From positions 62,001 to 126,000 of the forward strand of contig NZ_MUHA01000028.1 in the NCBI RefSeq assembly GCF_002217355.1: DNA of 64,000 bases, read 5' to 3'. This document shows positions 51,170 through 60,363 of this stretch, piece by piece. The stretch is from Flavobacterium oncorhynchi. Lineage in GTDB: Bacteria > Bacteroidota > Bacteroidia > Flavobacteriales > Flavobacteriaceae. The notes below the pieces were generated by a model, which saw only the letters and a program-made list of their open reading frames with translations, was not told the origin of the DNA and ran no database searches. Every line of letters starts with the position of its first letter. Positions within the stretch are counted from its first letter, which is position 1. A program made the position numbers and the translations under genes.

Positions 51170-52324
51170 TTAACTTTTTATCAACCCGTTAACAAATTTA
51201 ATATTTTTATTTAAATAAAAATCTGCTTTTTGATTCAATTTCGGAAAACCACTATAGTCATCAGAATAAACAGCACCATTTCCATCATATTCGTAATGTC
51301 CAAAATAATTTTCCAAATCGCCTGCTTCAACTATGTAGGCATTAAAATGAATCTTATTTTCAATCAATTCTTCTTTGTATTGTGCGACAAAATTCGTAAT
51401 AATTTCGATACCATCATAATTTATTTTGATGTTTTTATACATAAAATCATAAAAAACAGGTTTATTTTGTGAAATATTCAAATAATCATTAATTCTATTG
51501 TAAACTAAATCGTTTTCGCTAAGCAGTTTAAAACTCTGAATAAGTGAGAAAAATATGAACTTTCTAGTGATTTCGCGCTCATAATCTCCCGCAAAATGTC
51601 CAGCCTCAAATAAAATAGTCGGTACTCCTAAAAACTGAAAAGTATCACCAATACAATTTATATTAAACGAATCGTCAAATCGGCCTATTTGACCAGGAAT
51701 GTGTTTTTGTAATTCGTCATTGATACCAGCAATTAGGTTGATTGCTTTTAATCTATTGTCATTTATTTCGCGTTCTTCATTATAAGAAGGTGCTAAAAAA
51801 GAGACTGTTGCAGGTTTTCCTGTATCGGCTACACCAAAGATAGTACGTTGATCGTGCAGGTTAAAGCAGTAATCTGGTTTGAAAGCTTCAAAAACTTCTC
51901 GCAAAACATTGCTTTCTGGCTGCGTTAGATTTTGAGAATCTCTATTTAGATCAATTTTATTAGCATTTTCACGTGTGTAAAGACGTGCTCCATCTGGATT
52001 TAGAATTGGAATACTATAGAATGTAAAAGTATTAAGTAATTTTTCGGCAAACTCAGATTTGTTGTTTAGAACATTTATGAAATCAAAAAGTGCTTTGGTA
52101 GTTGTACTTTCGTTACCGTGCATTTGTGACCATAAATAAATACGAGTTTTTCCTGTTCCTATTTCGTAGCTATATATAGGTTCTCCTAAAACAGATTTAC
52201 CAATAATTTTAACTTGATTATTGGTGTTTAGTTTTTCTAAAAGCGGCTTGATATGATCTAATGTCAGGTAACGTCCTGAAATAGATTCTTCTTTATTTTG
52301 GATGAATAATTCTTCTAAATTCAT
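51170..52324 (-). CDS. M14 family zinc carboxypeptidase
   Basis: 384 aa without a clear signal peptide. The metal ligands are in SQMHGNESTTT (H-x2-E, about 70) and NLHDQ; substrate-binding NPDGARLYTRENANKIDLNRD is typical of the M14 group. The C-terminal part (about 270-384) is an additional domain. It may trim peptides or murein peptides in the cytoplasm or periplasm. Its promoter -7 box lies within a GTTTAC-N4-GTAAAC palindrome, so it is probably regulated by the divergent XRE gene. Confidence 0.88.
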   Translation of the reverse strand: MNLEELFIQNKEESISGRYLTLDHIKPLLEKLNTNNQVKIIGKSVLGEPIYSYEIGTGKTRIYLWSQMHGNESTTTKALFDFINVLNNKSEFAEKLLNTFTFYSIPILNPDGARLYTRENANKIDLNRDSQNLTQPESNVLREVFEAFKPDYCFNLHDQRTIFGVADTGKPATVSFLAPSYNEEREINDNRLKAINLIAGINDELQKHIPGQIGRFDDSFNINCIGDTFQFLGVPTILFEAGHFAGDYEREITRKFIFFSLIQSFKLLSENDLVYNRINDYLNISQNKPVFYDFMYKNIKINYDGIEIITNFVAQYKEELIENKIHFNAYIVEAGDLENYFGHYEYDGNGAVYSDDYSGFPKLNQKADFYLNKNIKFVNGLIKS

Positions 52325-52338
52325 TGTCTTTGTGATTA

Positions 52339-52377
52339 GTTTACAAAAGTAAACATCTTTATTTTTACAATTGTAAA
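52339..52377. promoter_or_regulatory. Operator palindromes over the M14 gene promoter
   Basis: GTTTACAAAAGTAAAC (52339-52354) is a perfect palindrome (arms of 6, 4-bp spacer); on the minus strand it contains the -7 box TACTTTTG (52344-52351). A second palindrome TTTACAATTGTAAA is at 52364-52377. Half sites occur at 52401-52411. Confidence 0.6.
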
Positions 52378-52574
52378 TTCATAAAAAGAAATAAAATTCA
52401 GAATTGTAAACAGATATTTCAAAGCTTTATGGTCTTTTTAAGTTGAATACTGGATTGAAAATTACAAAAGTTAATTTTGTTGATGTAGTTACTTATTTTC
52501 AATATTTTATGATGTTTTATTTAAAGTATTTATGTCGATATATAGTTGTTTGTTTAGATATTTACAGCTCTAAA

Positions 52575-52646
52575 ATTGCTAAATCATTGCAAATTAGTTA
52601 CATTTGTAAACAAGTTAATTTTAAATTGTAATTTACAATGGTAAAC
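52575..52646 (+). promoter_or_regulatory. Promoter and operators of the XRE regulator
   Basis: -33 TTG (52575-52577) and -7 TACATTTG (52599-52606), 21 nt apart. The -7 box sits in GTTACATTTGTAAAC (52597-52611). Another site ATTTACAATGGTAAAC (52631-52646) covers the ATG at 52638. Both share the GTAAAC half. Confidence 0.6.
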
Positions 52647-53111
52647 ATAGATGATTTTGTAAAACGACTGGAGAGTATACTGGATTATTATGGTTTAAAT
52701 GCTTCTTCATTTGCAGATAAAATTGGTGTGCAGCGATCAAGTATGTCTCACCTGCTCTCTGGAAGAAATAAACCAAGTTTAGATTTTGTAATGAAAATTT
52801 TGGATGTTTTTCCTGATGTAGATTTATACTGGATTTTAAATGGGAAAGGAAATTTTCCAAAATCAGATGATGGAGATGTAGTTTCAAAAGCAGAGAATTT
52901 TGTAGAAAATAAAAATCAAAACTCCCCTGCTCCGTCGACTGAAAATTCTGCCGGGGAGAATTTATTTTCTCAAATCGAATATAAAGCAGAAAATCCTCAG
53001 ACAAAAAAAATAGAGTTAAACAAAAACTCTAATTTCAATGTTGAGGAAGATGAAATAGAAAAAATAGTCTTTTTCTATAAAAACGGAACTTTTAAAGTGT
53101 ACACACCTTAA
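52638..53111 (+). CDS. XRE-family (HTH_3) transcriptional regulator
   Basis: 157 aa. The helix-turn-helix lies at about 8-62: FVKRLESILDYYGLNASSFADKIGVQRSSMSHLLSGRNKPSLDFVMKIL, followed by DLYWILNGKGNFP, the common flavobacterial ending of this domain. The rest is polar and low in structure, with a short folded C-terminus. The start codon lies inside one of the operator palindromes, a classic arrangement for self-repression. The neighbouring M14 peptidase, transcribed away from it, carries the same palindromes and is the likely target. Confidence 0.9.
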   Translation: MVNIDDFVKRLESILDYYGLNASSFADKIGVQRSSMSHLLSGRNKPSLDFVMKILDVFPDVDLYWILNGKGNFPKSDDGDVVSKAENFVENKNQNSPAPSTENSAGENLFSQIEYKAENPQTKKIELNKNSNFNVEEDEIEKIVFFYKNGTFKVYTP

Positions 53112-53195
53112 TTTGAAATTTTCGCGTATTTGAAAAATTTTAAAATTATTTTTGATTTAAGCGATTCTCACGCAATTAAAGAAAATATCTAAAAT

Positions 53196-53747
53196 TTAGA
53201 TTTGAATTCCGTTTTCAGGAATCTTTCCTAAAACACCTTTATAGTGTTGTTTTAAGATTTCGAGATCAGCTTCGTAATTTCCAGTTGGAAAAAAAGCTTT
53301 CCCTAGATCAACTATTTTCTTTCCCCAATCAAAAGCGACTGGAACAATAGGAACATTTGCTTTGAGTGCAATATAATAAAAACCGCTTTTAATTTCGGTA
53401 ACGCCTTTTCGGGTTCCTTCTGGAGCAACAGCCAAACGAAAGATTTCTTTACGGTCAAAAATAGCAGCAATAGAATCTACTTTGTTTAATCCTCCCGTGC
53501 GATCAATAGGTTCTCCGCCAACATTCTTAAAGTAATATCCAAAAGGAAATCTAAACAATTCCTTCTTTCCTACCCAATTCATTTGCAAGCCAGAGATTCC
53601 TCGGGTAAAAAGCCCAATATAAAAATCGTGATTACTGGTATGAGGCATAACCATCAATATACATTTTTTTACTTCAGCGTTCTTCAACCCTGTTATTTTC
53701 CAGCCCATTAGCTTGCAAAAGATAAAATTGTATAATTGTTTCTTCAT
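53196..53747 (-). CDS. PlsC-like acyltransferase
   Basis: 183 aa. The acyltransferase motif H-x4-D appears as HTSNHDFYIG at about 36, and the substrate block APEGTRKG at about 108. The PLSC domain covers nearly the whole protein; no long hydrophobic N-terminal segment. It transfers an acyl chain to a glycerophosphate or similar acceptor. In this length class (under 200 aa) the acceptor is often unknown. It stands alone, convergent with the XRE gene. Confidence 0.9.
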   Translation of the reverse strand: MKKQLYNFIFCKLMGWKITGLKNAEVKKCILMVMPHTSNHDFYIGLFTRGISGLQMNWVGKKELFRFPFGYYFKNVGGEPIDRTGGLNKVDSIAAIFDRKEIFRLAVAPEGTRKGVTEIKSGFYYIALKANVPIVPVAFDWGKKIVDLGKAFFPTGNYEADLEILKQHYKGVLGKIPENGIQI

Positions 53748-53788
53748 TAAAATTTAATTTTTGCTACAAAATAAAAGATTTAAAATGG

Positions 53789-53796
53789 TATTTTTG
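53789..53796 (+). promoter_or_regulatory. Bacteroidota -7 promoter box
   Basis: TATTTTTG fits TAnnTTTG, 17 nt upstream of the methyltransferase-like gene. Confidence 0.5.
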
Positions 53797-53813
53797 AGTA
53801 AAACCATTATAAA

Positions 53814-54479
53814 ATGATTCAAAAACTGTTCAGTTATCTTATACCTATAAATATATTCAAAAAAAAGTCAGCAAGAAGTAAAATAATCGAAGTTACTTGG
53901 ACAAACGGAGAATTGGTAATCGATTCTGAAAATACAAATTATTCATATGGAAGCTTACAGCGAATATTAAGATATGGTCTTAGAAATATAGGATATGATA
54001 AGGTTTTAAAAATGGATCATATTCTGGTTCTTGGAGTTGCCGGCGGAAGCGTAATTAAAACCCTTGTTGATGAAATAGAATACAAAGGAAAAATTACAGG
54101 TGTCGAGATTGATTCAGATATGATTCAGATTGCCAATGAATATTTTAATCTCAATCAAATTAAGCAGCTTGAAATTATAATAGATGATGCTTTTGAATTT
54201 GTTTTAAAAACAAAAGATAAATATGACTTGATTATAATCGATATTTTTGAGGATACTAATATGCCTAACTTTTTGTTTGAAAAGTTTTTCAGCGAGAGAG
54301 TCTGTTTTTTATTAAAAGATAAAGGCTTCATTTTATTTAACACAATGATTCTTGATGAAGCACATAATGTTCGTAATAGAAAATACAAAGCCGAAATAAA
54401 CGCTGAATCGTTTACGGTAAAAATGCTGCCGCGCATAGAAGTGCATAATGAAATAATAATAATTGAGAAATTATCCTAA
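53814..54479 (+). CDS. Spermidine-synthase-like SAM-dependent protein
   Basis: 221 aa Rossmann methyltransferase fold. LVLGVAGGSVIKTLVDE is the SAM/dcSAM-binding loop (about 73-90), GVEIDSDMIQIA the acidic second strand and YDLIIIDIFEDTNMP the catalytic region. The layout is that of the spermidine synthase family, but it lacks the N-terminal beta-sheet domain of the true enzyme, so a methyltransferase role is also possible. It begins a four-gene run (next gene 12 bp downstream). Confidence 0.85.
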   Translation: MIQKLFSYLIPINIFKKKSARSKIIEVTWTNGELVIDSENTNYSYGSLQRILRYGLRNIGYDKVLKMDHILVLGVAGGSVIKTLVDEIEYKGKITGVEIDSDMIQIANEYFNLNQIKQLEIIIDDAFEFVLKTKDKYDLIIIDIFEDTNMPNFLFEKFFSERVCFLLKDKGFILFNTMILDEAHNVRNRKYKAEINAESFTVKMLPRIEVHNEIIIIEKLS

Positions 54480-54491
54480 AATCGTATATTC

Positions 54492-55169
54492 ATGAAGTCC
54501 CTTGTTTCTATTCTAAAAACCTTGCCTCCTGCTAAAGTAATTGATGATGTTATTGATTTTTCAAAATATCTTCCACTTGATTTATCGTCTACAAATACCG
54601 AATTGGTTGAAAATAAACCAGAAAGCGCAGCTGATTTTGAGCGCTTTATTACGGATTTTTTAAAAAGAAATAATGCTGAAGTGGCTTATGGCGGGTATAT
54701 TGAAGGACGTTCTTTGTACAAGCGAAGTTCGATTTTTAGAAATGATTCAATTCCAGAACGAAATATTCATATAGGATTGGATTTATGGACAAAAGAAGGC
54801 ACTTCTGTTTTGGCGCCTCTTGATGGAAAAGTTCACAGTTTTAAAAACAATCTTGGTTTAGGCGATTATGGCCCTACTATTATTTTAGAGCACGAAATTG
54901 AAAATGAAATATTTTATACTTTATACGGACATTTATCGTTAGAAAGTATAGAAAACCTTACTGTTGGGACGGTTTTTGCAAAAGGCGAACAAATTGCATC
55001 TTTAGGGAATTCATCTATAAATGGAGATTATGCGCCTCATGTTCACTTTCAAATTATACGAAATTTGGGAGATTACTGGGGCGATTATCCTGGAGTATGC
55101 AATACAAATGATTTGAATTTTTATATTGAAAACTGCCCTGACCCTAACTTATTATTAAAAATTACTTAA
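54492..55169 (+). CDS. M23 family metallopeptidase
   Basis: 225 aa LytM-type peptidase without a signal peptide or transmembrane segment. The zinc ligands are visible in HIGLDLWTKEGTSVLAPLDG (H-x3-D) and APHVHFQII (H-x-H), with LYGHLS between, so the active site is complete. Peptidoglycan endopeptidases are normally exported; the absence of a leader here suggests another substrate, or export by a non-standard route. Spacing of 12 bp to the gene before, and zero to the lipoprotein gene after. Confidence 0.88.
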   Translation: MKSLVSILKTLPPAKVIDDVIDFSKYLPLDLSSTNTELVENKPESAADFERFITDFLKRNNAEVAYGGYIEGRSLYKRSSIFRNDSIPERNIHIGLDLWTKEGTSVLAPLDGKVHSFKNNLGLGDYGPTIILEHEIENEIFYTLYGHLSLESIENLTVGTVFAKGEQIASLGNSSINGDYAPHVHFQIIRNLGDYWGDYPGVCNTNDLNFYIENCPDPNLLLKIT

Positions 55170-55652
55170 ATGATTATGAAGAAAGCAGGATTGATTATAT
55201 GTTTGTTGTTATTAATTGGATGTAAAACGAAAACGATAAGTCGAGATACTGAAGATTTAAAGATAAAAAAAGTTCCAAGTGCCGAGATTAATTCACAGCA
55301 GCAACGAAAAGCTTATGAATTGGGCAAAAGAGTATTAGAAACTTGTAACACATCAAAATTCAAGCCTTTTAATGAAACCGAAGTAACACAGTCTGTGAGA
55401 GAAAACACAACTGAAGAACGATTGACTAAAACTTGTACAAGATTTAGACAATATTACGGGAGTTTTATTGATTTGAAATTAGATGGCGTTTATAAAACCA
55501 AGCAAGAAGTAATTTACCGTTATCACGCCTTGTATACTAAAAAGGTTGCAAACAAAGAGCTTCGTGTATTTGTGAACAATGAAAATTTAGTTTCAGCAAT
55601 AAAGTCAATGGATTGGGATGAGAAGTTTGACTCAAAATTAACCGAACAATAA
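55170..55652 (+). CDS. Small lipoprotein of unknown function
   Basis: 160 aa. A signal peptide with lipobox (LLLIGC, Cys about 18) is followed by a mature part with KAYELGKRVLETC and a later pair of Cys. The second half has alternating strands (DLKLDGVYKTKQEVIYRYHALY). It starts directly after the M23 stop and shares its transcript. The ATG at 55170 or the one at 55176 could be used. No family recognised; probably anchored in the outer or inner membrane. Confidence 0.8.
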   Translation: MIMKKAGLIICLLLLIGCKTKTISRDTEDLKIKKVPSAEINSQQQRKAYELGKRVLETCNTSKFKPFNETEVTQSVRENTTEERLTKTCTRFRQYYGSFIDLKLDGVYKTKQEVIYRYHALYTKKVANKELRVFVNNENLVSAIKSMDWDEKFDSKLTEQ

Positions 55653-55661
55653 AGTAAAATT

Positions 55662-56186
55662 ATGAATTTAAAAATGCCCCTATTTTTATTACTGTTATTC
55701 TCAACTATTGTAAATGCTCAAGAAACTATGAGCATTAAAGGCGCTGCTCCTCTTTCTGCAACAAAAACGTATACGTTTATCTGCGAGAAATATGCTTTTA
55801 CAGGAGAAGCTGATATACAAATTGCAAAAACAGACAAAGGCGGTGTTTTAAAAATTACAATTTTACCATCAAATGATAAAGCAAAAATTTCTGGCGGTTT
55901 ATATGTTGATCTGGCAAATGCTGATGTTATTGCTTGCGTAGATAAAAATGTGAAAGAAACTGCAGACGGTAAAATATCTGCCTATTATTATTTTACTCCT
56001 GCCGAATTTGCAAAACTGAAGAAAAACGATATTTATGCTGTTCGTTTTATTATAACTGGCGGTTCTAATGCTTTTGGCAATGAAAACGGATATTTTACAG
56101 CGCATAACAAAATGAACTATTTCTCAACGGCTTACGATAAATCTAAAAAGAGTTACGATACAGCAAAAGAAATAAGTGTTTTATAA
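55662..56186 (+). CDS. Exported protein of unknown function
   Basis: 174 aa with a signal peptide ending at TIVNAQ (about residue 20). The mature part is beta-rich with few charged surfaces and no Cys pair typical of lipoproteins. It lies 9 bp after the lipoprotein gene, the last member of the methyltransferase/M23/lipoprotein run. No family recognised. Confidence 0.72.
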   Translation: MNLKMPLFLLLLFSTIVNAQETMSIKGAAPLSATKTYTFICEKYAFTGEADIQIAKTDKGGVLKITILPSNDKAKISGGLYVDLANADVIACVDKNVKETADGKISAYYYFTPAEFAKLKKNDIYAVRFIITGGSNAFGNENGYFTAHNKMNYFSTAYDKSKKSYDTAKEISVL

Positions 56187-56239
56187 ATATAAAATTTATT
56201 AGAATAAATCTTATATTTATAATCTAATTACAATTTAAT

Positions 56240-56710
56240 ATGACTCCTAACGAAGCAGTAATAACAAAGTTTTATACCGCATTTGCTAATTCAGATGCTC
56301 AAACAATGTCTGAATGCTACCATCCAAAAGTACATTTTATTGATCCTGCATTTGGTTTATTGAAAGATGAGCAGGTTTCTAAAATGTGGAAAATGCTGTT
56401 ACTTAAAAGCAAAGGAAACATCAAAATTGAATTTTCAGATGTAAAAGCCGATGATTTTTCGGGTTCTGCAAAATGGGTTGCTACCTACAACTTTAGCAAA
56501 ACAAATCGTAAGGTAGTCAATAAAATTAGAGCCGAATTTATATTTCAAGACGGCTTAATTATTAAACATATTGACGATTTTGATGTTTGGAAATGGTCAA
56601 AACAAGCTTTTGGACTTACTGGTTATTTACTTGGATGGACTGGTTTTTTTCAGAAAAAAATTCAACAGCAAGCTTTGCTGTCACTTAATAAATTTGAGGA
56701 ATCCAAATAA
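56240..56710 (+). CDS. NTF2-like (SnoaL-type) fold protein
   Basis: 156 aa. The alpha+beta cone fold of the nuclear-transport-factor-2 superfamily is indicated by FYTAFANSDAQTMSECYHPKVHFIDPAFGLLKDEQVSKMWKML near the start and the sequence ending FQDGLIIKHIDDFDVWKWSKQAFG. These are common small enzymes or binding proteins; catalytic residues vary, so none is named. Soluble, no leader. The gene stands 53 bp after the exported-protein gene. Confidence 0.82.
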   Translation: MTPNEAVITKFYTAFANSDAQTMSECYHPKVHFIDPAFGLLKDEQVSKMWKMLLLKSKGNIKIEFSDVKADDFSGSAKWVATYNFSKTNRKVVNKIRAEFIFQDGLIIKHIDDFDVWKWSKQAFGLTGYLLGWTGFFQKKIQQQALLSLNKFEESK

Positions 56711-56839
56711 TTTTCCTAACTTAATTTTTTCTTTTGTACCAAAACTGATGTAGTTCTCTGCATTTATACGCCTCTTGCAAAAGTCTAATACTTTGCCCTT
56801 CATTATTTTTTAAGTCAATTGTTTTCAATTCTATTAAAA

Positions 56840-58582
56840 ATGAAAGAAATTATACACAAGAGATTAAATCAATTACAAGCTACGGCAATATGCGGAAACG
56901 ATATAAGTTCTTCCTGCTTGTATGTATCAGCATTAACTATTTTATACGCAGGACAATACGCATGGATTTCACTGTTGATTGTAGCTGCCGTTTTATTTTT
57001 ATTCAGAAAAATTTATGGAGAAGTTGTTGGTGCAATTCCTTTAAATGGAGGCGCTTACAATGTATTACTAAATACATCTACTAAAAAACTCGCATCGCTG
57101 GCCGCAACGCTTACCGTTTTATCCTATATGGCAACCGCTGTAATTTCTGCTTCAGAAGGAATGCATTATTTACACGGAATTTTTGAAGGAATCAATGTCA
57201 CAATTGCTACCGTTGTCGTTTTAATTCTTTTTACTTTTCTGGCCATTTTAGGAATTGGAGAATCTGCTTTTGTCGCAGTAATTATATTTGTAACCCATTT
57301 AACCACTTTAAGTTTACTTGTTTTAGCGTCGCTTTTATATATCGCCATGAACGGTTTAGATGTATTTCAGCTGAATTGGCAGGCTCCTATTGCGTTTGGG
57401 AATTTAAAAACAGCTCTATTTTTAGGTTTTTCGGCAGCAATGCTCGGAATTTCAGGATTTGAGAGTTCTGCTAATTTTGTTGAAGAGCAAGAAGCTGGAG
57501 TATTTCCTAAGACACTCCGCAATATGTGGGCGATTGTCAGCTTTTTTAATCCCGTTATTGCAATTCTAATTATTGGAGTAATTCCGTTAGCACAAGTTGG
57601 CGAAAACAAAGAATCGTTATTGGCTTTTTTAGGGCAAACAACTGGCGGTTCTTGGCTTGCATGGTTAATTTCTATTGATGCAGTTTTAGTACTTTGTGGT
57701 GCTGTATTAACTTCATTTGTTGGTGTTTCTGGGCTTTTAAACCGAATGACCTTAGATCGAATTCTGCCAAATTATTTTTTAAAACAGAATAAAAGAGGAT
57801 CACATTATCGTATTGCGATAAGTTTTTTAATTCTTTGTATATCCGTTCTTTTTGCTACAAATGGTCATTTAGAATCTTTAGCGGGCGTTTATACATTTTC
57901 GTTTTTGGCGGTAATGGCATTGTTTGGAATAGGTAATCTGCTTCTTAAATTTAAACGCAGTAAACTTCCAAGACCTGTACGAGCACGCGGTATAGCTGTT
58001 GTAACCGCAATAATTTTTGTTATTATTGCATTTGTAGGCAATATGGAGCTGAACATTAATGCGTTCTATACTTTTCTAAAATATATGGTTCCGTCATTAT
58101 TATTTATCGGAATCATGTTGAACAGAGTTATACTGATTAAACTTTTAATCGAAGCTTTAGAATATTTTTATCAGCCATTACGAAAAATGGTGATTTTAAG
58201 TAACCGATATTTACAAAAAATGAGTGTCCAGATCAACTCTCAAGAGTTTGTCTTTTTTACTAAGGGTGATGATATTGCCATTTTAAACAAAGTCCTGCAA
58301 TATGTTCAAGGCAACGAAACGACCAAAAAGCTAAAAATAGTTCATGTTAAAAGTGATTCTGTAAACAATGAAGCTTTAATGAAAGATCTTGAAGTTTTAG
58401 ATCGAGCCTATGATGATATTGATATCGAATATCTTGAAATTCAAGGTGTTTTTGGCCCAGAAATTATAGATGAATTATCTCAAAAATGGAAAATCCCAAA
58501 GAATTTCATGTTTATTGGTTCGCCTGGAAATAAGTTTTCTTATAGAGTTTCTGATCTTGGCGGCGTACGTTTGATTATGTAG
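56840..58582 (+). CDS. APC-superfamily amino acid permease with cytoplasmic domain
   Basis: 580 aa from the ATG at 56840 (an in-frame TTG seven codons earlier is less likely). About twelve transmembrane helices (about 20-440), with the APC signature region SSCLYVSALTILYAGQYAWISLL and GAYNVLLNTSTKK, followed by a soluble domain (about 455-580) with a USP-like pattern (FFTKGDDIAILNKVL, KIVHVKSDSVN). Fusion of an APC permease with a universal-stress-type domain is known in bacteria and probably regulates transport. Substrate unknown. Confidence 0.88.
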   Translation: MKEIIHKRLNQLQATAICGNDISSSCLYVSALTILYAGQYAWISLLIVAAVLFLFRKIYGEVVGAIPLNGGAYNVLLNTSTKKLASLAATLTVLSYMATAVISASEGMHYLHGIFEGINVTIATVVVLILFTFLAILGIGESAFVAVIIFVTHLTTLSLLVLASLLYIAMNGLDVFQLNWQAPIAFGNLKTALFLGFSAAMLGISGFESSANFVEEQEAGVFPKTLRNMWAIVSFFNPVIAILIIGVIPLAQVGENKESLLAFLGQTTGGSWLAWLISIDAVLVLCGAVLTSFVGVSGLLNRMTLDRILPNYFLKQNKRGSHYRIAISFLILCISVLFATNGHLESLAGVYTFSFLAVMALFGIGNLLLKFKRSKLPRPVRARGIAVVTAIIFVIIAFVGNMELNINAFYTFLKYMVPSLLFIGIMLNRVILIKLLIEALEYFYQPLRKMVILSNRYLQKMSVQINSQEFVFFTKGDDIAILNKVLQYVQGNETTKKLKIVHVKSDSVNNEALMKDLEVLDRAYDDIDIEYLEIQGVFGPEIIDELSQKWKIPKNFMFIGSPGNKFSYRVSDLGGVRLIM

Positions 58583-58601
58583 TTCTAAAAACAGTTTAAA
58601 T

Positions 58602-58639
58602 AAAAAAACCGATAGATTTTTAAAGTCTATCGGGTTTTT
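58602..58639. terminator. Bidirectional terminator
   Basis: AAAAACC-GATAGA pairs with TCTATCGGGTTTTT (one-base bulge), followed by T's. It lies between the permease gene and the convergent aminotransferase gene. Confidence 0.75.
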
Positions 58640-58693
58640 AGTATTTCAAAGTTCTTCGTATATAGTTTAAAGAAACTTGCAGTAGATTAATTC

Positions 58694-60181
58694 TTAAGAT
58701 TTAAACCAGCCTTCAACCAATTCATCTTCAAAAGAAGTTGCATTTTTATGAACAAACTCATTTGTATCTTTATTGTAAGAATAGTCTAAAGCCCACTCTT
58801 TATGGTTTTTAGCTAACTCTTTAATGCTTTCACAAACAAAAGCAATTTCTTCATCAGTCGTAGTTGGATGAATTGACATTCTAATCCATCCCGGTTTTTT
58901 GATTAAATCTCCAATTGTAATTTCGTTAACCAGCTTATTTGAAGTTTCTTGATCAACATGAAGTAAAAAATGCCCGTAAGTTCCTGCACAGCTGCATCCT
59001 CCTCTAGTTTGAACTCCAAATCGGTCATTTAATATTTTTACACCTAAATTAAAATGAAGGTTTTCAATAAAAAATGAAACAACTCCTAATCTGTTTTTAT
59101 GCTGTCCTGCTAGAATTTTAATATTATCAACAGGTTCTAATTGACTGAAAACGTAATCAACAATTTCATGCTCACGCTGTAAAATGTTTTCAATTCCCAT
59201 TTCTTCCTTTAACTCAATTGCCAAAGCTGTTTTAATAACCTGAAGAAATCCTGGAGTTCCGCCATCTTCACGATCCTCGATATTGTCAATATATTTATGC
59301 TCTCCCCAAGGATTTGTCCAGCTCACAGTTCCACCGCCGGGACAATCAGGAATCATATTGTTGTATAATTTTTTATTAAAAATAAGAACACCAGAAGTAC
59401 CAGGTCCTCCTAAGAATTTATGCGGAGAAAAGAAAATAGCATCTAAATACGCTTCTTCATCTGCAGGATGCATATCAATTTCTACATATGGTCCTGAACA
59501 GGCAAAATCGACAAAGCAAACACCGTTGTATTGATGCATTAATTTGGCAGCTTCGTGAAAAGGTGTTTTTAAACCTGTAACATTCGAACACGAAGTAATA
59601 GAAGCAATTTTTATTGTTCTATCGCTGTATTTTTGTAACAACAGCTCTAAATTATCTAAACTAAAAAGTCCTTTTTCACAAGACGGAATAATTTCGACAT
59701 CAGCAATAGTTTCTAACCAAGAAGTTTGATTAGAATGATGCTCCATATGTGAAATAAAAACAATAGGTTTTTTCTCTGCAGGAACTGTTGTAAAGCTTTT
59801 TAGATTTTCAGGAATTTTCAAACCTAAAATACGTTGAAACTTATTAATAACACCTGTCATACCAGTTCCATCTGTAATCAAAACATCATCGTTATTAGCG
59901 TTTGTATGACGTTTGATAATATGTCTTGCATGATGATACGCCTTTGTCATGGCAGTACCAGATACAGTAGTTTCAGTATGTGTGTTGGCTACAAAAGGGC
60001 CAAATTGATTTAAAAGTTTCTCTTCAATTGGTCTGTAAAGCCTTCCGCTGGCAGTCCAATCAGTATAAACAATATTTTTTTTGCCAAAAGGTGACATAAA
60101 TTCCTGATCTATGCCAACAATATGTTGTCTAAAGTCCTGAAAGTAGGTTTCTAGACTGATGGTACTATTTTTGGTATTCAT
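58694..60181 (-). CDS. Class V aminotransferase fold PLP enzyme
   Basis: 495 aa from the ATG at 60181. The PLP lysine lies in FFSPHKFLGGPGTSGVL, with HMEHHSNQTSW, FVDFACSGPYV and a C-terminal domain. The fold is that of the cysteine desulfurase/kynureninase group; the loop TRGGCSCAGTYGHFL is near the site where desulfurases carry their catalytic Cys, but a true desulfurase is not proven. It has its own promoter box. The longer frame from 60241 is rejected because that box lies inside it. Confidence 0.88.
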   Translation of the reverse strand: MNTKNSTISLETYFQDFRQHIVGIDQEFMSPFGKKNIVYTDWTASGRLYRPIEEKLLNQFGPFVANTHTETTVSGTAMTKAYHHARHIIKRHTNANNDDVLITDGTGMTGVINKFQRILGLKIPENLKSFTTVPAEKKPIVFISHMEHHSNQTSWLETIADVEIIPSCEKGLFSLDNLELLLQKYSDRTIKIASITSCSNVTGLKTPFHEAAKLMHQYNGVCFVDFACSGPYVEIDMHPADEEAYLDAIFFSPHKFLGGPGTSGVLIFNKKLYNNMIPDCPGGGTVSWTNPWGEHKYIDNIEDREDGGTPGFLQVIKTALAIELKEEMGIENILQREHEIVDYVFSQLEPVDNIKILAGQHKNRLGVVSFFIENLHFNLGVKILNDRFGVQTRGGCSCAGTYGHFLLHVDQETSNKLVNEITIGDLIKKPGWIRMSIHPTTTDEEIAFVCESIKELAKNHKEWALDYSYNKDTNEFVHKNATSFEDELVEGWFKS

Positions 60182-60202
60182 TAGTGTGCCTGTGTTTGAA
60201 TG

Positions 60203-60210
60203 CAAATATA
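60203..60210 (-). promoter_or_regulatory. Bacteroidota -7 promoter box for the aminotransferase
   Basis: Minus-strand TATATTTG fits TAnnTTTG, 21 nt upstream of the ATG at 60181. Confidence 0.55.
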
Positions 60211-60363
60211 TTGTTTTTTTATAGAATTGAGAATTTATCAATTATAAACTTCAAACAGTGAGTAAACTTTTAATATCTTTAGTTAAAAAGCTATTTTTTA
60301 GATAAATTATCATAATATTCTATCGGATTAATAGGGCATGTAAACTTTAAACTATTTACATTT

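Noticed and set aside
52443..52631. 62-aa open frame between the M14 and XRE genes
   Set aside because: It starts with TTG, overlaps the operator/promoter region of the regulator, and has biased composition (Tyr, Ile, Val) typical of AT-rich non-coding DNA.
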